From: Actinomyces sp. ZJ308
Lineage (GTDB): Bacteria; Actinomycetota; Actinomycetes; Actinomycetales; Actinomycetaceae
Length of the DNA: 32,188 bases
Reading direction: 5' to 3'
NCBI RefSeq assembly: GCF_011752065.1
Contig: NZ_JAAIJY010000037.1
Location: 1 to 32,188, forward strand
A program made the position numbers and the translations under genes. Below the pieces are notes generated by a model that worked only from the letters and a program-made list of their open reading frames with translations, was not told the origin of the DNA and did no database searches. Of the stretch, positions 9,211 to 15,840 are shown piece by piece. How positions within the stretch are numbered: the first letter of the stretch is position 1; each line of letters starts with the position of its first letter.

Positions 9211-9470
9211 TTCCTACCGCCTCGGGCGGTTGCCCGGGGCCTGACGAGGACGACGACGACTCCCGACCGGGACTAGTGCCCGGCTGGTGCCGCACCGCGG
9301 TACCACCTCGCTTGCCGTGCCGATGCCCTGACGAAGGCGGGTCCGCACGACCGCTTCGTTCTCAGCTGTGACGGGCTGTCCCGTCCGGTTCTACTGGGGG
9401 CCGGTGGCGCTGGTGCGCCGGGCCCGGTTCTTCCGGAGGCTCGCCGGTGATGGCCGGGTCGCTGCCTGTG
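9211..9470 (-). promoter_or_regulatory. T-box riboswitch (tRNA-Ile sensing) in the ileS leader
   Basis: The minus strand carries AAGCGAGGTGGTACCGCGG at 9313-9295, an excellent match to the conserved T-box sequence whose UGGU bulge pairs with the 3' end of uncharged tRNA. About 135 bases upstream in the transcript, the Ile codon ATC (9451-9449) lies in GGCCATCACCGG, a good candidate specifier. It falls only about 20-25 bases after a possible start site set by TACACT (9484-9479), as expected for the ultrashort Stem I actinobacterial type. No terminator U-tract is present. TACCGC of the T-box is complementary to GCGGTA just before the ileS ribosome site (9220-9215), so control is probably at translation initiation. 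Together with the downstream gene this makes the assignment secure. Confidence 0.92.
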
Positions 9471-9609
9471 CTCCGGGGAGTGTAGTGGGCGGCGTACCGC
9501 CGGGGCCAGTGCGGACCCGGCCTCGATGACGTCATCCTCCCCACACCCGGCGGTGGAATAAGCGCCCGCGCACACCTTGGAGGCTGTGTCCTCGGTCCAG
9601 GTCCTCGGT

Positions 9610-10557
9610 CTAGCCGGCTGCGTTGAGCTCCTCGACGGCCTCCTCGGGGAGGGTGAGGCGGGTGGCCTGGACCGCCTCGGACAGCTGGGCGACGGAGCTG
9701 ACTCCCACGATCGGGGTGATCGTCGGCTGCTGGGCGTTGAGGAGGGCCAGGACGACCTGGCTCGGTTTCATGGCCAGCCTGTCTGACCACTTGCGCAGCA
9801 CCGCCAGGCGGTTGTGGGTCCCCGGGTGCTCGTAGGCCTCGGGAAGGGGACGCTCCGGGTGCTCGTAGGCGCCGGTCAGCAGCGGCGTGTAGGCCCACAG
9901 CTCCACGTCGCACCGCCCGGCGAGGTCCTTGCTCTCGGCCGTCATCATCCCGTGGGGGTGGTCCTCGCCCTCAACGGGGACGTCGGGCCTGGGGTGAAGG
10001 TAGGACTCCCGCAGCTGGAGGGCGCTGAACCGGGCCGAGCCCCGCTGCTGGGCGTTTACGTTGGCTGCGGCGGCGTACCAGGCCGGGTGGTTGGACAGAC
10101 CGATTCGGGCGGTCAGTCCTTGAGCGACCAGGTCGCCGAAGGTGGCCGCCACGTCCGGAATCGTCTGCGCCCGGTCCTCCATATGAGCCCAGTACATATC
10201 GACGCGCTCGGTCTGCAGACGGTGCAGGCTGTCCCTGATGGCGCGGTGGACGGTGTCCTTCCCGAGGCCCTCCACGGCGTCCGGGAAGCTGTGGGGGCGG
10301 GTCGGCTCCGCACCGACCTTGGTGCTGATCCTCACCCGGTCGCGCACCCCGCGATCAGTGAGCCACTGGCCGATCACGGTCTCGCTCTGGCCCCCGAGAC
10401 CGGTCTCGGAGCCCCAGAACGCGTAGCAGTTCGCGGTGTCGATCCACAGGCCGCCGAGATCCAGGTAGGCATCGAGAATCTCCCGGGACCGGGTCTCGGG
10501 CAGGCGGGTGCCGAAGTGCATGGTGCCGAGCGCCATGCGAGGGGTGTTCTCGCTCAT
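9610..10557 (-). CDS. Aldo/keto reductase
   Basis: A 315-residue TIM-barrel oxidoreductase that would reduce aldehydes or ketones with NADPH in the cytoplasm. The start at 10557 has CGGAG eight bases upstream. The catalytic tetrad of the family can be placed at Asp40 and Tyr45 (WIDTANCYAFWG), Lys80 (STKVG) and His125 (YWAHMED). Near the C-terminus PIVGVSSVAQLSEAV is the usual cofactor-phosphate binding region. Length is normal. The substrate cannot be told from sequence. It ends about 125 bases before the probable ileS leader start, on the same strand, and no clear terminator separates them, so some read-through into the T-box leader is possible. Two GTCCTCGGTC repeats (9588-9597, 9601-9610) lie at its stop codon. 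Confidence 0.88.
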   Translation of the reverse strand: MSENTPRMALGTMHFGTRLPETRSREILDAYLDLGGLWIDTANCYAFWGSETGLGGQSETVIGQWLTDRGVRDRVRISTKVGAEPTRPHSFPDAVEGLGKDTVHRAIRDSLHRLQTERVDMYWAHMEDRAQTIPDVAATFGDLVAQGLTARIGLSNHPAWYAAAANVNAQQRGSARFSALQLRESYLHPRPDVPVEGEDHPHGMMTAESKDLAGRCDVELWAYTPLLTGAYEHPERPLPEAYEHPGTHNRLAVLRKWSDRLAMKPSQVVLALLNAQQPTITPIVGVSSVAQLSEAVQATRLTLPEEAVEELNAAG

Positions 10558-10774
10558 CGCAGTACTCCGATCGTCTCGACGACCAATAGGAGGCGAGCCG
10601 ACCATTCAAGGCGGTCACCATGGCCGTGACAGTCCCATCGCGAGTGCAGGGACCGTCGCATTCCAAGGTTCTGGTACAGCAACACGCTACCCGCTCCCTC
10701 GCGGTGTCTGAAGACCTGTTGGTCCCTGCTTCCGGGGCGATGCGGGATGCCCGCCCCGGCCTCCTGAGACGACT

Positions 10775-10917
10775 GATCGGTGTCACTGAGGGAGACTTTT
10801 AGCGACAGCAGGGGCGGCTCCACTCCCGAGCGCAGCGCCCTGACCTGCAGGAACGGATTGTCAATCGAGCAGCCGCACAGCAGCTGGGTGTCTAAAAGTC
10901 GCCGATCGTGACAGATC
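10775..10917. repeat. MITE-like element with imperfect terminal inverted repeats
   Basis: The left end has TGTCAC, seven bases, then GACTTTTAG (10781-10802). The right end is the inverse: CTAAAAGTC, seven bases, then GTGACA (10892-10913). GATC lies just outside both (10776-10779 and 10914-10917). The interior of about 90 bases has no coding capacity. This fits a miniature inverted-repeat element or the solo ends of an eroded insertion sequence. Confidence 0.45.
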
Positions 10918-10932
10918 CGGTGGTTCAGGCAC

Positions 10933-10981
10933 CAGTCAGTGCGGTGTCGAGACCCAGCGGGCCCCGACACCGCACTGACTG
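10933..10981 (-). terminator. Hairpin terminator after the Gly/Pro-rich membrane protein gene
   Basis: Perfect 17-bp arms CAGTCAGTGCGGTGTCG (10933-10949) and complement (10965-10981) enclose a 15-base loop, 15 bases after the stop codon of the minus-strand gene. There is no U-tract. Confidence 0.7.
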
Positions 10982-10996
10982 CCATGCCGGGCGTTG

Positions 10997-11857
10997 TCAG
11001 CTCCCCGCGCTCGGGGTGGAGCCCTGTTGGAGGACGCCTGAGGATCCGGAGCCTCCCTGCTGACCGCCCTCGCCCGATCCGGAGCCGCCGGGGGCGTCTC
11101 CGTTGGGGGTGGTCCGGCCGGCCCCACCGGAGTCTCCTCCCGGACCGCCCTGCCCGCCGGGGCCACCCTGACCGCCCCCGGGTCCTCCGCCGGGGCCACC
11201 ACCGGGCCCGCCCTGGCCACCGGGTCCTCCACCGGGCATCTGCCCGCCGGGACCGCCCTGCCCGTTGCCGGACTCCTGCTGAGCACGGCTGCCGCCAGGG
11301 CCGTCATGGCCGAGGAGCTCGTTGGTCCCCCAGCCGGCTGCGAAGGAGCCCGCCAGCAGCGCCACCCCAGCAGCGCCCACAATGATGCGACGGCGGTACC
11401 AGGGCTTGCGCGCCTTGGAACGCGCCTTCTTGGCCGCTGAGGGCGCCGGTGCGGCAACGCCGATGGTCGCGGCGTTCTGAGCATCCGGGGACACCCATGC
11501 TCCCGTCAGCCTCGTGTCGGCAGTGCTGCTGCCGGCAGCAGCTGCTCGAGCCGCACCGGCCGACGCGTCCGCGGCGGCCTCATCGGAACGGTCTGCGGGA
11601 AGCTTCCCGGTGTCGCCGGCAGTGGCGCCGGCTTGCGCACGCTCCGTGGCCGAAGCCGTCCCGGGATCCTTGACCGAGTCCTTCGTGACGTCCTTGGCGA
11701 CGTCCTGCACGGGGTCGTTGACGGCGGCACTCGCAGTGTCCTTGGCGGCGTCGTCGGCGCCGCCCTGGATGGGGAGGCTCTCGGTGGCCGCGTCGCGCCC
11801 GGGGGCTGAGGCGTTGTCACCGGCGTTGTCAGCGCCGGAGGAGACGTGCTTGCTCAT
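10997..11857 (-). CDS. Hypothetical single-pass membrane protein with Gly/Pro-rich external tail
   Basis: I do not recognise this 286-residue protein. It starts at 11857 behind AAAGGA. Residues 1-145 are Ala/Asp/Ser-rich and look disordered, with a short run of repeats (DVAKDVTKDSVKD, about 52-64). A basic stretch (KKARSKARKPWYRRR, 143-157) precedes one hydrophobic helix at about 158-178. The positive-inside rule then places the first half in the cytoplasm and the second half outside. From about 184 the protein is almost only Gly, Pro, Gln and Ser, with GGPGGQ-type repeats to about 243. It has no signal-peptide cleavage site and no LPxTG motif. It could be a cell-surface or cell-wall-spanning anchor. 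It has its own terminator and appears to be a single-gene unit. Confidence 0.7.
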   Translation of the reverse strand: MSKHVSSGADNAGDNASAPGRDAATESLPIQGGADDAAKDTASAAVNDPVQDVAKDVTKDSVKDPGTASATERAQAGATAGDTGKLPADRSDEAAADASAGAARAAAAGSSTADTRLTGAWVSPDAQNAATIGVAAPAPSAAKKARSKARKPWYRRRIIVGAAGVALLAGSFAAGWGTNELLGHDGPGGSRAQQESGNGQGGPGGQMPGGGPGGQGGPGGGPGGGPGGGQGGPGGQGGPGGDSGGAGRTTPNGDAPGGSGSGEGGQQGGSGSSGVLQQGSTPSAGS

Positions 11858-12024
11858 AGGGGTCCTTTCAGTCTGGTTCCCGGCCCGGCCGGGGCTGGAG
11901 CAGACGTTAGGAACCCGCACTGTGCCCGCGGCAGGTCAGACCTGTGGGCAACCTGTGTCCGTCAGTCCGTCGACGGCTCACCGGCGACTCACCCGCCGCC
12001 GGCAGGCCGCCTCCTACTGCTCGC

Positions 12025-12807
12025 CTACTGCTCGCGGGCCACCAGCGTGTTGGAGGCCTGGGCCCGGGGCCGCACCACCATGGAGTCGATGTTGACGTGG
12101 GCGGGCAGCTCGAGGGTCCAGACGATGCAGGCGGCGACGTCGTCGGCGCTCAGGGGCTCGGCGACGCCGGCGTAGACCTTCGCGGCGGCCTCGGCGTCCC
12201 CGTGGAGGCGGTTGAGGGAGAACTCCTCGGTGGCCACCATGCCAGGCGCGATCTCGATGACGCGCACCGGCTCGCCCACCAGCTCCAGGCGAAGCGTGCC
12301 CGCGATGACTCGCTCGGCGTGCTTGGCGGCCACGTACCCGCCCCCGCCGGGGTAGGTGTCATGGGCGGCGGTGGAGGTGAGGAACACCAGATCCCCTCCC
12401 CGACGGCGCATACCGGGCAGGAAGGCCTGGGTCACGCGCAGGGCCGCGAGCACGTTGCGCTCGTACATGGTGGCCCACTCCTCGGCCTTGCCCTCGGCGA
12501 CCGGGTCGACCCCCAGCGCACCTCCGGCGTTGTTGACGACCGCGTCGACCGGGCCGCCGTCGAGCACCTCACGGGCCAGGCGCTCGACGTCGCCCGGCTC
12601 CTGGAGGTCGGCGGCCACCCAGGTGCAGCCGGTCTCGGCGGCCAGGGCCTCCAGGCGCTCCACCCGCCTGGCGGTGGCGACGACCTCCCAGCCGTGGGAG
12701 CGCAGGAGCCGGACGGTGGCGGCGCCGATACCGGTGGAGGCCCCGGTCACGAGGACGCGGCGAGAGGAAGAAGAGCCGCTGGTGACGTCGTTATGGTTCT
12801 CGCTCAT
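12025..12807 (-). CDS. Short-chain dehydrogenase/reductase (SDR)
   Basis: A 260-residue Rossmann-fold NAD(P)-dependent oxidoreductase of the classical SDR type. The cofactor motif TGASTGIG is at 21-28, NNAG at 92-95, and the catalytic Ser145, Tyr158 and Lys162 are in the expected order (LTSTAAHD ... YVAAKH). The start at 12807 is chosen because earlier codons lie in the divergent promoter region and because the Rossmann motif then sits near the N-terminus. The ribosome site GGAG is only two bases from the ATG. TATCGT lies six bases upstream of the ATG, so a leaderless transcript is possible. It is divergent from the antiporter gene. An 11-bp tandem repeat (CCTACTGCTCG) at 12013-12034 overlaps the end of the gene. 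The substrate is unknown. Confidence 0.88.
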   Translation of the reverse strand: MSENHNDVTSGSSSSRRVLVTGASTGIGAATVRLLRSHGWEVVATARRVERLEALAAETGCTWVAADLQEPGDVERLAREVLDGGPVDAVVNNAGGALGVDPVAEGKAEEWATMYERNVLAALRVTQAFLPGMRRRGGDLVFLTSTAAHDTYPGGGGYVAAKHAERVIAGTLRLELVGEPVRVIEIAPGMVATEEFSLNRLHGDAEAAAKVYAGVAEPLSADDVAACIVWTLELPAHVNIDSMVVRPRAQASNTLVAREQ

Positions 12808-12929
12808 TACTCCACGATACGTCCCTGTCACGATCACCTGGCACAATCGCCCCCGATTCGATCGGGTCCGCCCAGGACCGGTCGAGGCCCCGCACAGCCC
12901 GGCACCCCGTTCCACTCGGAAGGCACCAC

Positions 12930-14291
12930 ATGAACGCCGTCATCCTCGCCGTCCTGGTCATGCTCATCCTGGCGATGCTGCGCGTCCATGTGGTGCTCTC
13001 GCTGTTCGTCGGCGCGCTCGTGGGCGGGCTGAGCGCCGGCCTGGGGATCAGTCAGACGATGGTGGCCTTCCAGAACGGCCTGGCCGACGGCGCCAAGATC
13101 GCCCTGTCCTACGCGCTGCTGGGGGCCTTCGCCATGGCCGTGGCGCACTCGGGCCTGCCCCAGCTGCTGGCGAACTGGCTCATCGCCAGGATCGAGACCG
13201 AGGACGGGTCCACCGCGCAGCGGGCCGTGCGCGTCACCACGATGCTGGTGCTCGGCGGACTGACGGCCATGGCGATCATGAGCCAGAACCTCATCCCGGT
13301 CCACATCGCCTTCATCCCGCTGGTGGTCCCGCCGCTGCTCATCGTCATGAGCCGCCTGCAGCTGGACCGCCGCGCGGTGGCCTGCGCCATCACCTTCGGC
13401 CTGGTGACCACCTACATGTTCCTGCCGCTGGGCTTCGGGCGGGTCTTCCTCCACGACATCCTCTACGCCAACATCAAGGACGCGGGTCTGGACGTCTCGC
13501 ATGTCTCGGCCACCCACGCCATGGGGATCCCGGCGCTGGGCATGATCGTGGGCCTGCTCATCGCCGTGTTCGTCACCTACCGCAAGCCCCGCAGCTACCG
13601 GATCGACACCGGCAGCGACTCGGGTGAGGAGATCTCCGGCCCGGTCGAGATCGACCATCGCAAGGTGGCGATCGCGCTGGTCGCCGTCGTCGCCTGCTTC
13701 GCGGTCCAGACCTTCCTGACCTGGACGGAGTCCGAGGCCGATCCCCTCCTGGTCGGGGCGCTCCTGGGCCTGCTGCTGTTCATGGCCACCCGGGTCGTCA
13801 CGATCGCCGAGGCCGACGACGTCTTCACCGGCGGGATGCGGATGATGGCGCTCATCGGACTCATCATGATCACGGCGCAGGGCTTCGCCGCGGTGCTCAA
13901 GGAGACCAAGCAGATCGAGCCGCTGGTGACGTCGGCGACCTCCCTGTTCGCCGGTTCCAAGCCCGCCGCCGCCTTCGTCATGCTGCTCGTGGGTCTCATC
14001 GTGACCATGGGGATCGGCTCGTCCTTCTCCACCCTGCCGATCATCTCGGCGATCTACGTGCCCCTGTGCCTATCCCTGGGATTCTCCCCGGTGGCGACGG
14101 TCTCCCTCATCGGGACCGCCGGGGCGCTGGGGGACGCCGGCTCACCGGCGTCGGACTCCACGCTCGGGCCCACGGCCGGTCTCAACGCCGACGGGCAGCA
14201 CGACCACATGCGCGATTCGGTCATCCCGACCTTCATCCACTTCAACATCCCCCTGCTCATCGCCGGCTGGATCGCCGCCATGGTGCTCTGA
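12930..14291 (+). CDS. Na+/H+ antiporter-family membrane transporter (YuiF-like)
   Basis: A 453-residue polytopic inner-membrane protein with roughly eleven or twelve hydrophobic segments. The start at 12930 has GGAAGG eight bases upstream. Sequence features such as the N-terminal MLRVHVVLSLFVGALVGGL, MSQNLIPVHIAFIPLVVPPL and the C-terminal GDAGSPASDSTLGPTAGLNADG resemble the YuiF/NhaC-like part of the ion transporter superfamily, annotated as Na+/H+ antiporters, with some members implicated in amino-acid uptake. A hydrophilic loop lies at about 220-245. The gene is divergent from the SDR gene and 146 bases upstream of proC. Ion or substrate specificity cannot be read from the sequence. Confidence 0.8.
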   Translation: MNAVILAVLVMLILAMLRVHVVLSLFVGALVGGLSAGLGISQTMVAFQNGLADGAKIALSYALLGAFAMAVAHSGLPQLLANWLIARIETEDGSTAQRAVRVTTMLVLGGLTAMAIMSQNLIPVHIAFIPLVVPPLLIVMSRLQLDRRAVACAITFGLVTTYMFLPLGFGRVFLHDILYANIKDAGLDVSHVSATHAMGIPALGMIVGLLIAVFVTYRKPRSYRIDTGSDSGEEISGPVEIDHRKVAIALVAVVACFAVQTFLTWTESEADPLLVGALLGLLLFMATRVVTIAEADDVFTGGMRMMALIGLIMITAQGFAAVLKETKQIEPLVTSATSLFAGSKPAAAFVMLLVGLIVTMGIGSSFSTLPIISAIYVPLCLSLGFSPVATVSLIGTAGALGDAGSPASDSTLGPTAGLNADGQHDHMRDSVIPTFIHFNIPLLIAGWIAAMVL

Positions 14292-14307
14292 GGCCGGCGG
14301 GGCACGG

Positions 14308-14327
14308 CCGCTGAACGGGTGAGCGGG
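14308..14327 (-). repeat. Dispersed extragenic repeat, inverted copy before proC
   Basis: CCGCTGAACGGGTGAGCGGG is the reverse complement, with one mismatch, of the 20 bases at 15292-15311 after proC. It lies 17 bases after the transporter stop codon and may serve in its termination region. Confidence 0.55.
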
Positions 14328-14437
14328 GCGAGCGGGATGAGCCCGGCACGATCCAATCGACTCCTTGGAAGTCACGCCGCCGAGCCCATGCGCGCGGTAC
14401 CGTGTTGGTCTCACGTCACTGACGATCAGGAGGCCTC

Positions 14438-15262
14438 ATGCGTATCGGGTTCATCGGCGCCGGCAACATGGTCAGCGCGATCGTGCGGGGGGCGGTGGCC
14501 GCAGGAACGCCGGCCGGGCACCTCCTGCTCACCGGCAAGCACGGCTCCGCCGAGCGCCTGGCCGGCCAGGTCGGGGCCGTCCACGTGCCCGACGCCGCAG
14601 ACCTGGTCTCGCGCAGCGACGTCCTCATCCTGGGGCTCAAGCCCTACGTCATCCCCACCGTGCTGACCCGGCTGGGCGGGGCCATCGGCCGCAGCAGGCC
14701 CCTGGTGGTCTCCATCGCGGCCGGTCTGACGCTCGAGCGCCTCGAGTCGATGCTGCCCGATGGCACCCGGGTGGTGCGCACCATGCCGAACATGGCGGCG
14801 GCCGTGGGCGAGTCGATGACGGCGCTGGCCCCGGGGCGCAACGTGAGCGCCCACGACCTGGAGACCGTGCGCACCCTCATGGAGGCGATCGGGCGCACCG
14901 TGATCCTGGAGGAGAAGGACTTCTCCGCCTTCATCGGCCTGGCGGGCTCCTCCCCCGCCCTGGTGTGCGCCTTCGTCGACGCCCTGGCGCGCGCCGGCGT
15001 CATGGGCGGCATTCCCAAGGCCCTGGCCGTCCAGATCGTGGCCCAGGCGGTGCTGGGGACCGCCCGCACCGTGCAGACCGAGGCCCAGCGCACCGCCGAG
15101 GGCGGGCACGGCCGCACCCCGGCCGATCTCATCGACGCGGTCTGCTCCCCCGGCGGCACCTCGGTGGCCGGCATGGTGGCCCTGGAACGGGCCGGTTTCT
15201 CCGATGCCGTCGTGCGCGCCTTCGAGGCCATCGTCGAGCGCGACAAGGAGCTGGGCGCTTGA
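14438..15262 (+). CDS. proC: Pyrroline-5-carboxylate reductase
   Basis: This enzyme makes proline from pyrroline-5-carboxylate with NAD(P)H, the last step of proline synthesis, in the cytoplasm. The start at 14438 has a strong AGGAGG seven bases upstream. The 274 residues match the normal length. The N-terminal Rossmann motif is IGFIGAGNM (3-11), MPNMAAAVGES lies mid-protein, and the C-terminal region carries the family signature around DLIDAVCSPGGTSVAGM, with an SSPALVCAF helix. The gene has its own likely transcript between repeat-rich intergenic regions. Nothing unusual in the protein itself. Confidence 0.94.
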   Translation: MRIGFIGAGNMVSAIVRGAVAAGTPAGHLLLTGKHGSAERLAGQVGAVHVPDAADLVSRSDVLILGLKPYVIPTVLTRLGGAIGRSRPLVVSIAAGLTLERLESMLPDGTRVVRTMPNMAAAVGESMTALAPGRNVSAHDLETVRTLMEAIGRTVILEEKDFSAFIGLAGSSPALVCAFVDALARAGVMGGIPKALAVQIVAQAVLGTARTVQTEAQRTAEGGHGRTPADLIDAVCSPGGTSVAGMVALERAGFSDAVVRAFEAIVERDKELGA

Positions 15263-15291
15263 CCGCGGGCGAGTGGGCCCGGCCCCTCGCG

Positions 15292-15353
15292 CCCGCTCAC
15301 CCGTTCACCGGCGGAGACATTCCACCCCGGTGGGGACATCTGACGCGTTCGGG
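15292..15353 (+). repeat. Dispersed extragenic repeat after proC
   Basis: CCCGCTCACCCGTTCACCGG (15292-15311) recurs inverted at 14308-14327 (19/20) and direct at 23417-23436 (17/20). The second half, CATCTGACGCGTTCGGG (15337-15353), recurs inverted in the adjacent hairpin arm and direct at 23442-23458. Here an extra segment containing the palindrome CCACCCCGGTGGGG separates the two halves. Confidence 0.7.
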
Positions 15354-15390
15354 TGCAGATTTTCTGTCCCCGAACGCGTCAGATGTCCCC
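15332..15390 (+). terminator. Long hairpin after proC
   Basis: Perfect 22-bp arms (15332-15353 and 15369-15390, each built on ACATCTGACGCGTTCGGG) enclose a 15-base loop that includes TTTTC. It lies about 70 bases after proC and upstream of the sulfur operon promoter. No U-tract follows the stem, so it acts either as an I-shaped terminator or as a repeat pair. Confidence 0.7.
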
Positions 15391-15511
15391 GCCGAGGGCG
15401 CGCACGCACCCGCGCGTGCGGAGTGTCCCCGGCAGCGTTTTTCCGCGTCTCCGCACGGGAAATGCCCGCCTCGACGACGACGTCGTGACCGGAAGCACAT
15501 ATCGTTCTTGC

Positions 15512-15540
15512 TTGCTGTCAGATAAATGCATGGTTAATGT
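15512..15540 (+). promoter_or_regulatory. Probable promoter of the sulfur operon leader
   Basis: TTGCTG (15512-15517) and TAATGT (15535-15540) are exactly 17 bp apart. The predicted start of transcription, six to seven bases beyond the -10, falls on or next to the ATG at 15548, which implies a leaderless transcript. The stretch is also AT-richer than its surroundings. Confidence 0.55.
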
Positions 15541-15547
15541 TTCGGCC

Positions 15548-15634
15548 ATGACCTTCTCCCACGCAGTCCTCTTCAGCGGTGTGTATCCCGCTGACATCCT
15601 GCGTGCCCATGCGGTCATGTGTTGTCAGGCCTGA
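15548..15634 (+). CDS. Cysteine-responsive leader peptide with tandem Cys codons
   Basis: A 28-residue frame begins at the predicted transcription start and ends ...AHAVMCCQA-stop. The two adjacent Cys codons (TGT TGT at 15620-15625) lie three codons before the end of the frame, and no other Cys codon occurs in it. There is no Shine-Dalgarno sequence before the ATG, consistent with leaderless translation. Leaderless short frames with clustered Cys codons are known to act as cysteine-responsive attenuators upstream of cysteine genes in mycobacteria. The same layout here, 206 bases upstream of sir, strongly suggests the same job. Ribosomes would slow at the Cys codons when Cys-tRNA is scarce, changing RNA folding downstream. 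Alternative in-frame starts (GTG at 15581, for example) would give shorter peptides with the same end. Confidence 0.65.
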   Translation: MTFSHAVLFSGVYPADILRAHAVMCCQA

Positions 15635-15839
15635 ACCGCGCCTGACGCACCCGAGGGGAACCACCCCGCTGTACGAGGTATCCGGCGCGATGAAGCGTCC
15701 GGAAGGCCCCGTCAGGACGGCTGTGGCTGACCGAACGGCCTGAAAGGCCCGTGCTCAGCGCACCCGGACGCTCCTGCGCCAATGACACGCCACTGACACG
15801 ACTAACCCGTCTGTGGCCCCATCACCGTCATGGAGGAGC
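15612..15839 (+). promoter_or_regulatory. Candidate attenuator: alternative RNA pairings between leader peptide and sir
   Basis: GTCAGGC (15624-15630), overlapping the second Cys codon, can pair with GCCTGAC (15640-15646). CCTGAC of the latter can instead pair with GTCAGG at 15711-15716. CGGTCA (15612-15617) is complementary to TGACCG (15728-15733). Nearer the gene, GCTCCT (15770-15775) is complementary to AGGAGC (15834-15839), which contains the sir ribosome binding site, so the site can be masked. No U-tract terminator is seen, which favours translational control. The pairings were found by eye without energy calculation. Confidence 0.5.
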
Positions 15840-15840
15840 A

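Larger units (their letters stand above)
10558..10996. other. Intergenic stretch, no gene recognised
   Basis: The 439 bases between the aldo/keto reductase start and the next gene's stop contain a MITE-like inverted-repeat element and a terminator, both listed separately. Short open frames exist on both strands but none has a convincing ribosome site or protein-like composition. The left part (10558-10770) should hold the aldo/keto reductase promoter; I see no clear -35/-10 pair. Confidence 0.6.

Noticed and set aside
9241..9290. Hairpin CCGGG-CACTAGT-CCCGG as an ileS transcription terminator
   Set aside because: No U-tract follows it and the leader otherwise looks like a translational T-box.
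10554..10985. Minus-strand frame over the MITE-like element
   Set aside because: Runs through inverted repeats into the aldo/keto reductase start, with no coding character.
12013..12034. Tandem CCTACTGCTCG repeat as a regulatory element
   Set aside because: Only two units, overlapping the 3' end of the SDR gene; more likely replication slippage.
15600..15760. SAM-type riboswitch upstream of the sulfur operon
   Set aside because: The GGTCATG start recalls SAM-IV elements, but the conserved core and pseudoknot segments could not be matched; the Cys-codon leader explains the region better.
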